Shown: positions 56,208 to 64,000 of the stretch, in pieces
Numbering within the stretch: the first letter of the stretch is position 1
Layout of the letters: the number at the start of each line of letters is the position of its first letter
Assembly: GCA_016703525.1 (NCBI GenBank)
Contig: JADJBW010000001.1
Location: forward strand, 372,001-436,000
Direction of reading: 5' to 3'
DNA: 64,000 nt
DNA from: Actinomycetota bacterium
Lineage (GTDB): Bacteria > Actinomycetota > Acidimicrobiia > Acidimicrobiales > Microtrichaceae
Position numbers and translations under genes: made by a program
The notes under the pieces: generated by a model
Seen by the model: the letters and a program-made list of their open reading frames with translations, nothing else
The model's database searches: none
What the model was told of the DNA's origin: nothing

Positions 56208-56972
56208 TCAATCGCCCCAGTCCTCCCACCAGCCGTCGTCCTGGGACAACCGTTCGGCCGCAAGTTCAGGCTCAAGTGCCATCTCCTCGTGGCACTGGAC
56301 GATGAAGGCGATGATGTCCGACCGCGCTCCCCGGCCGTCGCGTGTGGTCTCGCTGTACCCGTGGTCGGGCATGTCCTCGGGCGCAACGGGGGCACGGGTT
56401 GAGAGGACGTTCCGCCAGCGGTCGAGTGCCCGCTCCTCGACCTCCATCGCGTCGTAGCCGGCAGCGAATCGCCACACCCGAAGGACCTCCCATCCGTCGA
56501 CCTCGAACTGGTCCATTCGTGCGCCGGCTGTCACACCGATCTTGAGCGCGCAGTGGTGTTCGCTGCTGATGAGGTAGAGGCTCGCCGGGGCTTCCGGGTC
56601 CCGTAGCGACAGCGGGTTGAACTGCCGCCACTCCGGCCTCCCTGGCGAACGTTTGGGCGGCTCGGAGGAGGGCCGGCCCTGTTCGTTGCGCACCTGCGTT
56701 CGGGCCGCTCGACGGGCAGCAGCGTTCGCGGCGCGCCGCTCGGCTCTTGCGGTGCTGTCCTCCTCGAGGAGGTCGTCGAGCGCCGTGAAGGCCGCTGCAG
56801 AATTGACGATCTTGTCGAGCTTGCGATGGTGAGTGATCGCCTGAAGCACAGCGCTACCCGGTAGGTCACAGAGAATGGTCAACTCCGGCCTGGCGAGAAA
56901 GCGTGCCTGCAATTGCTCATCAAGCGAACCGTGTCGATTCATCCAGGCGTCGAGAACACCGGTCGCATCCAC
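56208..56972 (-). CDS. GIY-YIG nuclease family protein
   Basis: A 254-residue protein. The N-terminal 95 residues are helical (DLPGSAVLQAITHHRKLDKI); a basic linker RSPGRPEWRQFNPLSL leads to a GIY-YIG-like domain: PASLYLISSEHHCALKIGVT (degenerate GIY...YIG as LYL...KIG), then GWEVLRVWRFAAGYDAMEVE ERALDRWR with Arg and Glu of the catalytic set. This resembles the T5orf172-type branch found in mobile and defence regions. GTG 56972. It precedes the ATPase by 74 bp; the spacer has an AT-rich repeat of AGATCT/CTAGAGATC. Confidence 0.75.
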   Translation of the reverse strand: MDATGVLDAWMNRHGSLDEQLQARFLARPELTILCDLPGSAVLQAITHHRKLDKIVNSAAAFTALDDLLEEDSTARAERRAANAAARRAARTQVRNEQGRPSSEPPKRSPGRPEWRQFNPLSLRDPEAPASLYLISSEHHCALKIGVTAGARMDQFEVDGWEVLRVWRFAAGYDAMEVEERALDRWRNVLSTRAPVAPEDMPDHGYSETTRDGRGARSDIIAFIVQCHEEMALEPELAAERLSQDDGWWEDWGD

Positions 56973-57046
56973 GGGGTGAAGGTAGCGCCGGTGTTCTCGT
57001 CGCGCCCGTGTGACGGCTCCCTCGGCGACGACTTCCTTGGAAAGCG

Positions 57047-57526
57047 TCAGCGTTCGGCGACGAGCGCAGCAAGCGCTCGATCTGCGAAGCGGTGGCTCGA
57101 TCGGAGCGGGCCGATGGGTGTTTCTGCCATCCGCAACGACAAAGCTGTGAGGTCGCCCTCGAAGAAGTGCTCACCAAGGAACGCGTACTCGTTCATCACG
57201 CCCAGGACGCTGCGGTCGTTGGTTGGGGCGAGGCGCACGTCGGTCATCTGCTCGCGCTCCGCGTCGATCGTCGCCTGGTCGACACCATGGAGCGAAAGCA
57301 CTCGGGAAATCTCGTGGGGGAGCCGGTCGAGAAGCTTCGGTGCTGGAGCCAGCGGTATGAACACCGGAAGGAAGGTTCGAGCATTGACCACCAGCGCCAC
57401 CTGCGGCCTCCAGAACTGGGCGGTTGCGAACCAGTCGCCAAGCACGCCCGTCGAGACGTCGTCGTCGACGATCGTCGGACCCTTCACTCGATCCCGGAGC
57501 TTCTTCGTTCCTCGTACCACCAGCAT
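57047..57526 (-). CDS. DUF6933 protein, complete copy
   Basis: A 159-residue protein MLVVRGTKKLRDRVKGPTIV, then GVLGDWFATAQFWRPQVALV, FLPVFIPLAPAPKLLDRLPH, TNDRSVLGVMNEYAFLGEHF and MAETPIGPLRSSHRFADRAL. It has the full N-terminus that the module A copy lacks, and the two share most residues in the core. No catalytic motif or signal peptide is evident. DUF6933 has no known role; two copies in adjacent tRNA-linked modules suggest it travels with them. ATG 57526. Confidence 0.85.
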   Translation of the reverse strand: MLVVRGTKKLRDRVKGPTIVDDDVSTGVLGDWFATAQFWRPQVALVVNARTFLPVFIPLAPAPKLLDRLPHEISRVLSLHGVDQATIDAEREQMTDVRLAPTNDRSVLGVMNEYAFLGEHFFEGDLTALSLRMAETPIGPLRSSHRFADRALAALVAER

Positions 57527-57610
57527 TCCCCGATTCTCCCGCGATAGCCGAAGCTGCCGAGTCGACGGGTTGCGGGGTGCTTCAATGGAGCCGAACGAGG
57601 AGGCAACGCT

Positions 57611-58333
57611 CTGACGACCAAGGACGCCCTGAGATTCGAGACGCCGCTGTACACCGTGACCGACGCGGCGCGGATCGTTGACGTTCCAGCGTCAACCCTC
57701 GCGGCGTGGGCCAAGGGCTACACGCGGACCTTCCCGGGGCGGCGCGAGGTCACCGGTGAGCCGGTGATCTCCTACGTCGAGCCGCATCACCGACGCGAAC
57801 CCACGATTCCGTTCGTCGGACTCGCCGAGGCGCTCGTCCTTTCCGCAGTACGTCGAAGCGGTGTGTCGATGCAGCGCGTTCGTCCGGCGATCGCTCAGCT
57901 GGAGCAGGCGATCGGCGTCGCTCACGCCCTCGCATCACAAAAGCTCTACACCGACGGCGCCGAGTTGATGTTCGACTACGCCGAACAGCACCGAGGAAGC
58001 GCCGAAGGCGACAGCGCGATGGAACTCGTCGTCGTCCGGAACGGACAACGGGTCTTCACCGATGTCATCACCGATTACCTCCAGCGGATCCAATACGGCG
58101 ATGACGGCTACCCGACACTGATCCGGGTTCCGGCCTACTCCGGAGCAGAGGTCGTGGTGGATCCGCACCGGGCGTTCGGCTCGCCGATCTTCCAGCGGGG
58201 CGGCGCACGCGTGGACGACGTGCTGGAGCGCTTCTGGGCCGGCGACTCGATCGACGAACTGACCGAGGAATTCGGGGTGCCGGCCGACCAGCTCGAGGAC
58301 GTGCTGCGTGCCGCATCCCGACGGGCTGCCTGA
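57611..58333 (+). CDS. DUF433 antitoxin with N-terminal HTH, probable CTG start
   Basis: A 240-residue antitoxin: residues 10-35 FETPLYTVTDAARIVDVPAS then TLAAWAKGY are a MerR-like HTH; the middle is helical (FVGLAEALVLSAVRRSGVSM); the end is a DUF433 domain (SPIFQRGGARVDDVLERFWA, SIDELTEEFGVPADQLEDVL). Such proteins neutralise PIN-like toxins encoded next. GAGGAGG at 57596-57602 is eight bases before CTG 57611; the first ATG/GTG (GTG 57656) would cut off part of the conserved start, so a CTG start is likely. It overlaps the PIN gene by 26 bases. Confidence 0.82.
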   Translation: MTTKDALRFETPLYTVTDAARIVDVPASTLAAWAKGYTRTFPGRREVTGEPVISYVEPHHRREPTIPFVGLAEALVLSAVRRSGVSMQRVRPAIAQLEQAIGVAHALASQKLYTDGAELMFDYAEQHRGSAEGDSAMELVVVRNGQRVFTDVITDYLQRIQYGDDGYPTLIRVPAYSGAEVVVDPHRAFGSPIFQRGGARVDDVLERFWAGDSIDELTEEFGVPADQLEDVLRAASRRAA

Positions 58334-58721
58334 GCTCTTCCTCGATCGCAGTCTGGGGCGCATCAAGGTGCCGCAACTGCTGCGCGACGCGGGGCTGAAC
58401 CTCGTCACGCTCGCAGAGCACTACGGCGTCCCCACCGACGAGTCCGTCGCCGACGAGGAATGGCTGCAGCTCGCTGGGGAGCAGGGCTGGGCGGTCTTCA
58501 TGAAGGACACCCGCATCCGCCACAACCCGGCTGAACGCGCCGCTGTCCGTGACCACCACGTCCGGTGCTTCTGTCTGTCGAGCCAGAGCATCTCGGGCGA
58601 GGACATGGCGGCTCGCTTCCTCGACAACCTCGAAGCGATCGTCGCCGCATGTGCCGACGAGGGGCCCTTCATCTACGTCGTGCACGCCAACCGGATCGAG
58701 CAGCGGCCGCTCAAGGACTGA
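58308..58721 (+). CDS. PIN-like domain toxin (DUF5615-like)
   Basis: A 137-residue PIN-like protein. FLDRSLGRIKVPQLLRDAGL gives the first Asp, VADEEWLQLAGEQGWAVFMK the second acidic pair and KDTRIRHNPAER the third; SGEDMAARFLDNLEAIVAAC is the C-terminal helix pair. It should be an RNase toxin held by the DUF433 protein upstream, whose gene it overlaps from GTG 58308. It is complete. A decayed copy of the junction lies at 49981-50078. Confidence 0.82.
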   Translation: MPHPDGLPELFLDRSLGRIKVPQLLRDAGLNLVTLAEHYGVPTDESVADEEWLQLAGEQGWAVFMKDTRIRHNPAERAAVRDHHVRCFCLSSQSISGEDMAARFLDNLEAIVAACADEGPFIYVVHANRIEQRPLKD

Positions 58722-58789
58722 CAACACGATGGCGCCTTGCCGCAGTCCGGAAGGGACCCCATTGCGGCAGGCCGAAACGGCCGGGGAGG

Positions 58790-59271
58790 TTACGCAGGCG
58801 ACCCGAGGGGCACCGATCGCAGCGTCTCGTCGCCGTGGCTGCGCATCCACACGACGATGTCGATGACTCGCAAGGGCGTCACGTTCGCCGCCCACGCCGC
58901 GCCGTTCCGTGCGTTGAGCGCAGCCGTGAGGAGAGCGTTGCCCTTTCCCTCCCCGATGTACGGGACCCACGGCGCCCAGAAGTTGGACTCTTTCGTGTCG
59001 TACAGCGACTGGCCGACGTAGAGGTCGAACACGGGGAACAGATCGGGTCGCTTGGCAGCCATGAGCTTGCTCGACTTCGTGCGCGCGATGCCCTTGAGTC
59101 CGCGGAGGAGGGCTTCGAGCTCCCAGCCCTCGCTTTCGGACTCCAGCGGTTCTGGGTTGTCCCAGATCGTGCCCCGGTGTATTGCTCGTACCGTCGGAGG
59201 GATTCGGCCGCTCTCTCCGCCTCAACTCCCGTGAAGTCGTCGATCGGGTCTGTGGTGAACTCGCCAGCCAT
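58790..59271 (-). pseudogene. DUF6308 family protein, frameshifted
   Basis: ATG 59271 starts MAGEFTTDPIDDFTGVEAER and RYEQYTGAR; near 59169 one base is missing, after which the second frame reads WDNPEPLESESEGWELEALL and LMAAKRPDLFPVFDLYVGQS, then PLRVIDIVVWMRSHGDETLR to the stop at 58790. The AKRP-x-L-x-P-V-x-D and LR-x-x-D-x-V-V-W-M-R motifs are those of DUF6308. Corrected length is about 160 residues. Function unknown. It is the gene nearest to the tRNA in module B. Confidence 0.6.
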
Positions 59272-59342
59272 GGTCGGGCAGTCTGAAACCGGTCACATGG
59301 AGCGAAAAGTCTCGGCCGACCGAGCAGACCCGCCGAGAGGGC

Positions 59343-59453
59343 TGGTTAGCAAACGGTTAGCAAGCGGGGTTTCGCGAGCCCATCGAGGGGTCGAAAACCC
59401 CGAGAAATGGGAGCCCGAACTCGGATTCGAACCGAGGACCTGCTGTTTACAAG
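59343..59453. repeat. att-like copy 3 at the intact tRNA-Thr 3' end
   Basis: It consists of the arm-like double repeat GGTTAGCAAACGGTTAGC (59344-59361), the flank shared with copy 1 (59358-59411) and the tRNA 3' half shared with copy 2 (59411-59453). Confidence 0.8.
59387..59401 (-). terminator. Terminator hairpin of tRNA-Thr
   Basis: GGGG-TTTTCGA-CCCC on the minus strand, 10 bases after the tRNA 3' end; the same hairpin with compensating changes is present in att-like copy 1. Confidence 0.55.
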
Positions 59454-59485
59454 ACAGCTGCTCTGGCCAACTGAGCTATCCGGGC
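59412..59485 (-). tRNA. tRNA-Thr (anticodon TGU)
   Basis: A 74-nt cloverleaf: acceptor GCCCGGA/TTCGGGC (with a G-U pair), D-arm GCTC...GAGC, anticodon arm GCTGT-CTTGTAA-ACAGC with anticodon TGT, T-arm CTCGG-TTCGAAT-CCGAG and discriminator U. CCA is not encoded. Its 3' half is the integration target of the two modules to its left and is duplicated at 54654-54696. Confidence 0.96.
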
Positions 59486-59618
59486 GGACCCGCGCATCGT
59501 ATCCGGGCGCGGTGGGCGATCGGTTCGCGCTGGCCTGCGTCGGCCGTCGCCATGCCGGTCGAATCTGCGGACGGGGGCTACGCTCGTGCACGTCCTGGTA
59601 CCGGCGAGGAGTGACCTG

Positions 59619-60209
59619 ATGGCGAACCAGACGCGGAGCCGATCGTCCCGAGCGGCGGCAACCCCGCAGAACTCGGCGACGATGGGCGTGATCCTGGTGG
59701 TCGTCGCGTTCGTCGTCGGTCTCCTGCTGCTCGTCAAGGGTGGCAGTGACGGAGCCGGGGGAGGCGGTGACAACCCCACGGGCGCGCAGTCGGGCGCCAA
59801 GGCGACCACCTCGACCGAGCCGGTTCCGCTGACGACCCCTAAGGCCAGCCTGGCCGTCGTGGTCGGCAACGGCTCCGGCATCCAGGGCCGAGCGAAAGCC
59901 ACCGCCGACAAGCTGATCGCCGCCGGCTACACCGCAGCGAAGGGCGTCGACGGCGTGCAAACGACGGCGTCTCGCGTCATGTACGTGCTCGGGGCCGAAG
60001 ACGATGCGACGGCGGTTGCCGAAGCGCTGGGCCTCACCGCCGTGACCCCCGAGACCATGCCGAACCCGATCCCGCTCAAGAACGCGGCCGACGGCGCGAC
60101 CGCCCGCGTGGTGGTGCTGGTCGGCCCCGACTTCAACCCAGCGGCCACGGGCTCGACCGGTGGCACCGGAACGACGGGCGCGACAGGCGCGACGGGCGCC
60201 GGCAACTGA
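59619..60209 (+). CDS. LytR C-terminal domain protein, membrane-anchored
   Basis: A 196-residue protein with one N-terminal helix (MGVILVVVAFVVGLLLLVKG), a Gly/Thr linker, then a LytR_C domain: LAVVVGNGSGIQGRAKATAD, KLIAAGYTAAKGVDGVQTTA, VMYVLGAEDDATAVAEALGL and a Gly/Thr/Ala tail. The domain is found beside LytR-CpsA-Psr cell-wall ligases and likely works outside the membrane. GAGGAG seven bases upstream fixes ATG 59619. The next gene starts 13 bp after the stop. Confidence 0.85.
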   Translation: MANQTRSRSSRAAATPQNSATMGVILVVVAFVVGLLLLVKGGSDGAGGGGDNPTGAQSGAKATTSTEPVPLTTPKASLAVVVGNGSGIQGRAKATADKLIAAGYTAAKGVDGVQTTASRVMYVLGAEDDATAVAEALGLTAVTPETMPNPIPLKNAADGATARVVVLVGPDFNPAATGSTGGTGTTGATGATGAGN

Positions 60210-60222
60210 TCGAAGGCGCGAC

Positions 60223-61233
60223 GTGCGTGTCGTCGTCGCGCCGGACAAGTTCCGCGGCACTGCCTCGGCGATCGTCGCTGTCGACGCCATCGCGTCGGGC
60301 CTCCCGCCTACGGCCACCGCCTTTTGCGTGCCGATGTCCGACGGCGGCGAGGGGCTGCTCGACGTGTTCGGCGGGCCGAATCGCTTCACCGAGGTCGACG
60401 GCCCGCTCGGCGACTCGGTCGCGGCCGGCTGGCGCTTCGACGGGCGGCGAGCGGTCATCGAGATGGCACGCGCCTCGGGCCTCGCGCTCGTCGACGGACC
60501 CGACGGCAACGACGCCGTCGCGGCGTCGACCTACGGCACGGGCGAGCTGATCACCGCCGCGATCGAGACCGGCGCCCGGTCCATCGTCGTCGGCGTCGGC
60601 GGATCGGCCACGACCGACGGCGGCCTCGGAGCGCTCCGCGCCATGATCCCCGCTCGCCTCCGCGGCATCGACCTCACCGTCGCCTGTGACGTGGAACTCC
60701 GCTTCGTCGACGCTGCGGAGCACTTCGCCCCGCAGAAGGGTGCCTCTCCCGCCGAGGTCGCCCTGCTGCGTCGGCGACTGGAACGGCTGGTCGACGTGTA
60801 CCGCGAGACCTATGGCGTCGATGTCGCCGACCTCGTCGGGGGTGGCGCGGCGGGCGGCCTGGCCGGCGGCCTCGCCGCTGTCGGCGCCACGCTCATCTCG
60901 GGTTTCGACCTGGTCGCCGAGCATGTCGGTCTCGACGAGTTGCTCGATGCGGCCGACCTTGTGGTCACCGGCGAGGGCCACCTCGACATGGAGTCCTTCA
61001 ACGGCAAGGTCGTCGGCGGCATGCTCGATGCCGCCGAGGGCGCCGACGTCCCGGCGCTGGTAGTCGTGGGCGACGCCGACGACGATGCGGCCGACCACCT
61101 CGCCCGCCACTTCGACGCGGAGCTGATCTCGCTGACCCAGCGCTTCGGCGCCGAGCGTGCCCTCGCGCACACCGCGGACTGCATCCGATCGGCCGTTGAA
61201 TCGGTCGTTGCGCGACGTACGCTCCGCCCATGA
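60223..61233 (+). CDS. Glycerate kinase (GlxK/GarK family)
   Basis: A 336-residue kinase: MRVVVAPDKFRGTASAIVAV, FCVPMSDGGEGLLDVFGG, YGTGELITAAIETGARSIVV GVGGSATTDGG and PQKGASPAEVALLRRRLERL, then GFDLVAEHVGLDELLDAADLV VTGEG. This is the full set of glycerate 2-kinase motifs; it phosphorylates glycerate to 2-phosphoglycerate in the glyoxylate or serine pathways. Start GTG 60223. Its stop overlaps the amidase ATG (61230-61233). Confidence 0.93.
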   Translation: MRVVVAPDKFRGTASAIVAVDAIASGLPPTATAFCVPMSDGGEGLLDVFGGPNRFTEVDGPLGDSVAAGWRFDGRRAVIEMARASGLALVDGPDGNDAVAASTYGTGELITAAIETGARSIVVGVGGSATTDGGLGALRAMIPARLRGIDLTVACDVELRFVDAAEHFAPQKGASPAEVALLRRRLERLVDVYRETYGVDVADLVGGGAAGGLAGGLAAVGATLISGFDLVAEHVGLDELLDAADLVVTGEGHLDMESFNGKVVGGMLDAAEGADVPALVVVGDADDDAADHLARHFDAELISLTQRFGAERALAHTADCIRSAVESVVARRTLRP

Positions 61234-62681
61234 CGAATCCCTTCGCCCACCTCGATGCCCTCGCGGCGGCCGACCTCGTTCACCGCGGCGAGGCGTCGCC
61301 CGCCGAGCTGTGCGACGCGGCGCTCGCCGCGATCGACGCCGTGAACCCCACGCTGAACGCGGTGATCCATCGGCGCGACGAGCGGGCTCGTGCGGACGCC
61401 GCCGCCGTCGACCCGTCGGCCCCGCTCGCCGGCGTCCCGATCGTGGTGAAGGACCTCGACGGGGCGCTCGCCGGGGAACCGCTGCACCTGGGCACCCGTC
61501 ACCTCCGCGACGCGAACTACATCGCCCCCACCTCGAGCTGGCTCTTCGAGCGCCTCCAGGCGGCCGGCTGCGTGATCGTCGGCAAGACCAACACCCCGGA
61601 GTTCGGGCTGCTGCCCACCACCGAGAGCAGCGCTTGGGGGGCTGCACGCAACCCGTGGAACACCGACCACTCCACCGGCGGCTCGTCGGGTGGCTCGGCC
61701 GCGGCGGTCGCCGCCGGCATCGTTCCGCTCGGCCACGCCGGCGACGGCGGCGGGTCGATCCGAATCCCCGCCAGCGAGTGCGGCCTGGTCGGGCTCAAGC
61801 CCACGCGCGGCCGGGTCTCGCTCGGGCCCATCGAGACCGAGTCGTGGGGCGGGCTCGTCGCCCGGGGCGTGGTTTCGCGCTCGGTGCGCGACACCGCAGC
61901 GGTGCTCGACGTGATCGGCCATCCCGGAGTGGGCGATCCCTACGCCGCTCCCGCCGGCGGCCCGTATCTTCCGCTCGTCGGCACCGATCCGGGACCCCTG
62001 CGCATCGGCACCCTCACCGACACCGGCGACGGCACCGAGGTCCACCCCGATTGCGTCGCGGCGGTCGAGGAGGCGGCGCGACTCCTCGAACGCCTCGGGC
62101 ACCACGTGGACGGGTCTGCGCCCTCCGCGGTGTCCGACGAGGCGTTCGTCAACGAGCTCACCGGCCACTTCCTCACCGCCTACACCGTCTGGGTCGCGCA
62201 GGACGTGGCCGACATCGGCCGCCGAACCGGCACCGAGGTCACACCCGACGGCGTCGAGCCGTGGACCTGGGCGCTCGCCGAAGCGGGGCGTCAGGTCGAC
62301 GCCGTCTCGTTCGCCGACGCGCTCGACGGGCTGCGCGGCTCGATCCGCCCGATCGTCGCATGGTGGGCCGACGGGCACGACCTGCTGATCACACCGACGC
62401 TGCCCGAGCTCCCACCGCGCATCGGCGAGTTCGACGCGACCGACGACAACCCGCTCGCTCCCGTGTTCCGGTCCACCCCGACCGTGCTGTACACCGTGCC
62501 GTTCAACGTGACCGGTCAACCGGCGATCTCGGTTCCCCTCGCCATGTCGGCTGATGGGCTGCCGGTGGGCGTGCAGATCGTCGCCGCCCCCGGCCGAGAG
62601 GACCTCCTGATCCAGGTGGCCGCACAACTCGAGATCGCCGCGCCATGGGCGGAGCGCCGCCCCGGCATCTGGGCGGGCTGA
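61230..62681 (+). CDS. Amidase signature family hydrolase
   Basis: A 483-residue amidase. PLAGVPIVVKDLDGALAGEP holds the catalytic Lys; NPWNTDHSTGGSSGGSAAAV and GHAGDGGGSIRIPASECGLV GLKPTRGRVS hold the cis-Ser and nucleophile Ser of the signature. The C-terminus FNVTGQPAISVPLAMSADGLPVGVQ is typical. It hydrolyses a carboxylic amide; the residue set is common to aryl- and alkyl-amidases. It is coupled to glycerate kinase by ATGA. Confidence 0.92.
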   Translation: MTNPFAHLDALAAADLVHRGEASPAELCDAALAAIDAVNPTLNAVIHRRDERARADAAAVDPSAPLAGVPIVVKDLDGALAGEPLHLGTRHLRDANYIAPTSSWLFERLQAAGCVIVGKTNTPEFGLLPTTESSAWGAARNPWNTDHSTGGSSGGSAAAVAAGIVPLGHAGDGGGSIRIPASECGLVGLKPTRGRVSLGPIETESWGGLVARGVVSRSVRDTAAVLDVIGHPGVGDPYAAPAGGPYLPLVGTDPGPLRIGTLTDTGDGTEVHPDCVAAVEEAARLLERLGHHVDGSAPSAVSDEAFVNELTGHFLTAYTVWVAQDVADIGRRTGTEVTPDGVEPWTWALAEAGRQVDAVSFADALDGLRGSIRPIVAWWADGHDLLITPTLPELPPRIGEFDATDDNPLAPVFRSTPTVLYTVPFNVTGQPAISVPLAMSADGLPVGVQIVAAPGREDLLIQVAAQLEIAAPWAERRPGIWAG

Positions 62682-62752
62682 ACGCTGTTCATGGGAATGG
62701 GTCGCACGTGAGCTAACCTCGCCTCCGCCCAAACATCTCTGGAGGGAGATTC

Positions 62753-63820
62753 ATGCGACTTCGACGATTCGCGTTGCTGGTCGGTTTCGTGCCGCTGGTG
62801 ACCGCCTGCCCACCGCCCGACCCCGGTACGACCACGACCACCTCGGCGCCCAGCTCGACGACCACCACGTCATCGACCACCTCGACATCGACATCGACGT
62901 CGACGACGACATCGACCACGACATCGACATCCACCACGTCGACGTCGACCACATCGACCACCACCACGACGGTTCCGAGCGGGCCGATCAACCGCCAAGT
63001 CCGCGCCTCGGTGCAGAGCGCCTACAACAACCGCTTGGTGCCGGCGCTCGCCGTGCCCACCGGGTGGACCGGCAGCGTCGCCGGCTGCAACGCCGGAACG
63101 ACCTCGGCCGCCCATCAGACGGCGACCCTCGACACCGTCAACTTCTTCCGCGAGTTCGTCGGGCTCACCAATGTGAGCTTCAACGCCACGTACTCGGCCA
63201 AGGCCCAGCAGGCCGCGCTCATGATGCAGGCGAACAACCAGCTGAGCCATAACCCACCCACCTCGTGGACCTGCTACACGGCCGACGGCGCCCAGGCCGC
63301 GGGGAGCTCGAACATCGCGCTCGGCACGAACAACGGCCCCAACGCCGTGAGGCTGTACATGATCGATCCGGGCTCGGGGAACACCGCTGCCGGCCACCGC
63401 CGCTGGGTGCTCGACCCGACCCGCCTGACCATGGGCTCCGGCACTACCGGCAACGCGAACGACCTCTGGGTGTTCGGTGCGACGCAGCCGCTTCCCGCAT
63501 CCCCGGCGACGGTCGCCTGGCCGGCCGACGGGTTCTTCCCGGTCGAGCTCGAGCCGCAGGGTCGCTGGTCGCTGTCGATCCCGAACGCGAACTTCTCTGC
63601 CGCAGCCATCACGGTGACCGACAACCTCGGCACGAACTACCCGATCACGAAGCAGCCCGTGGCGAACGGCTACGGACAGAACACCGTGGTGTGGCAGGTG
63701 GGCAACCTGACGTACGGCGACGGCCAGGGCGACCGCAACTTCACCGTCACGGTCAGCGGCATCACCGGCTGGACCTCCACGAGCTACAGCTACGTCGTGA
63801 AGATGTTCGACGCCGCCTGA
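62753..63820 (+). CDS. CAP/SCP-domain lipoprotein
   Basis: A 355-residue secreted protein: signal with lipobox VTAC, a 50-residue Thr/Ser linker, then a CAP domain: TLDTVNFFREFVGLTNVSFN, KAQQAALMMQANNQLSHNPP TSWTCY and GHRRWVLDPTRLTMGSGTTG, the family's Glu/His cavity motifs. The last 100 residues are a beta-rich domain (VAWPADGFFPVELEPQGRWS). A role in the cell envelope is likely. TGGAGGG precedes ATG 62753. The linker resembles those of the DUF1800 and GH3 proteins. Confidence 0.88.
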   Translation: MRLRRFALLVGFVPLVTACPPPDPGTTTTTSAPSSTTTTSSTTSTSTSTSTTTSTTTSTSTTSTSTTSTTTTTVPSGPINRQVRASVQSAYNNRLVPALAVPTGWTGSVAGCNAGTTSAAHQTATLDTVNFFREFVGLTNVSFNATYSAKAQQAALMMQANNQLSHNPPTSWTCYTADGAQAAGSSNIALGTNNGPNAVRLYMIDPGSGNTAAGHRRWVLDPTRLTMGSGTTGNANDLWVFGATQPLPASPATVAWPADGFFPVELEPQGRWSLSIPNANFSAAAITVTDNLGTNYPITKQPVANGYGQNTVVWQVGNLTYGDGQGDRNFTVTVSGITGWTSTSYSYVVKMFDAA

Positions 63821-63851
63821 TCGGCGACCCCCTCGTCATCCCTTGACGCGC

Positions 63852-63883
63852 GCGTGCCCCTCGGCTTCGGCCCGGGGGCACGC
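63852..63883 (+). terminator. Terminator hairpin after the CAP lipoprotein
   Basis: GCGTGCCCC (63852-63860) and GGGGCACGC (63875-63883) form a perfect 9-bp stem with a 14-nt loop, 32 bases after the stop codon. Confidence 0.6.
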
Positions 63884-64000
63884 CCGCGTTCAAGGCTCGC
63901 GATCGGCGGACGCTCGGTGAATGCCACCGCCGTGTCTTCGCGATCGGGCCGGATGAGATCGACGCGCTGATCGACCAACCCGGGATGTGCTCGCTCCAGG
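63884..64000. other. Right edge, possibly the end or start of another gene
   Basis: Both strands show protein-like sequence (plus: ECHRRVFAIGPDEIDALIDQ; minus: HPGLVDQRVDLIRPDREDTA). Neither has a start or stop inside the window, so no gene is called. Confidence 0.3.

Noticed and set aside
56913..57614. Plus-strand 233-codon frame ending at 57614
   Set aside because: Mirror of DUF6933; Ser/Arg-rich, no homology expected.
62713..62991. Val/Asp-repeat protein on the minus strand
   Set aside because: Antisense of the Thr/Ser linker of the CAP lipoprotein.

Overview
The window is GC-rich DNA (roughly 70% G+C by eye), densely coded on both strands, with GTG/TTG starts and ATGA or GTGA gene overlaps. 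Together with protein MeaA, a TIGR03086/maleylpyruvate-isomerase-type protein, WYL and FCD-GntR regulators, DUF1501/DUF1800 secreted proteins and actinobacterial-style leaderless promoters (a NANNNT hexamer 6-7 nt before the start), this points to an actinobacterium. Class Acidimicrobiia, Ilumatobacter-like, is an inference. No rRNA or CRISPR was seen; one tRNA (Thr-UGU) is present.

Layout. 1-8.7 kb: 5' part of meaA, a small membrane protein, a Stealth-like transferase, an FMN-binding protein, then a four-gene operon (lipoprotein, MacA-like adaptor with a peptidoglycan-binding domain, MacB-like ATPase, FtsX-type permease). 8.7-11.6 kb: a decayed patch with a C39-like secreted protease gene and a second gene, both with several frame breaks. 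11.6-15.9 kb: TetR regulator, its operator, and two ABC exporter halves read as one open frame. 15.9-23.5 kb: MBL hydrolase, GH3 lipoprotein, Gfo/Idh oxidoreductase, UspA, Ada-AlkA and Ogt DNA-repair genes, DEAD-box helicase and FKBP. 23.6-32.1 kb: ABC-F protein broken in its second signature motif, PLP decarboxylase, Rrf2 regulator, ABC-2 exporter, amidohydrolase and thiolase-like protein. 32.2-46.8 kb: VapBC, DUF1501/DUF1800 pair, WYL regulator divergent from a DinB-like gene, rhodanese lipoprotein with a CsoR/CstR-type operator, beta-helix lipoprotein, DUF4265-like protein, nucleosidase, GH31 glucosidase, GntR regulator and a zinc/manganese-type ABC importer.

47-59.5 kb is the accessory part: NERD and HEAT-repeat proteins, several toxin-antitoxin loci or their remains, a histone-H1-tailed DUF1232 protein, then a tRNA-Thr integration hotspot. 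Three repeats of the tRNA 3' half and its flank (51.70, 54.65 and 59.41 kb) bound two small modules stacked on the tRNA gene. Module A carries AbiEi/AbiEii, a DUF6933 gene and the first 14 codons of what looks like a tyrosine integrase. Module B carries an AAA ATPase, a GIY-YIG protein, a DUF6933 paralogue, a DUF433/PIN toxin-antitoxin pair and a DUF6308 gene. Neither keeps an integrase. A 91-nt run of G lies at the edge of module B.

59.6-64 kb returns to housekeeping-type genes: LytR_C protein, glycerate kinase, amidase and a CAP-domain lipoprotein.

At least nine loci contain single small indels that break otherwise conserved frames. With the poly-G run, this suggests residual assembly errors in part; each case is noted separately because some (the ABC-ABC fusion, the truncated DUF6933) could be real.
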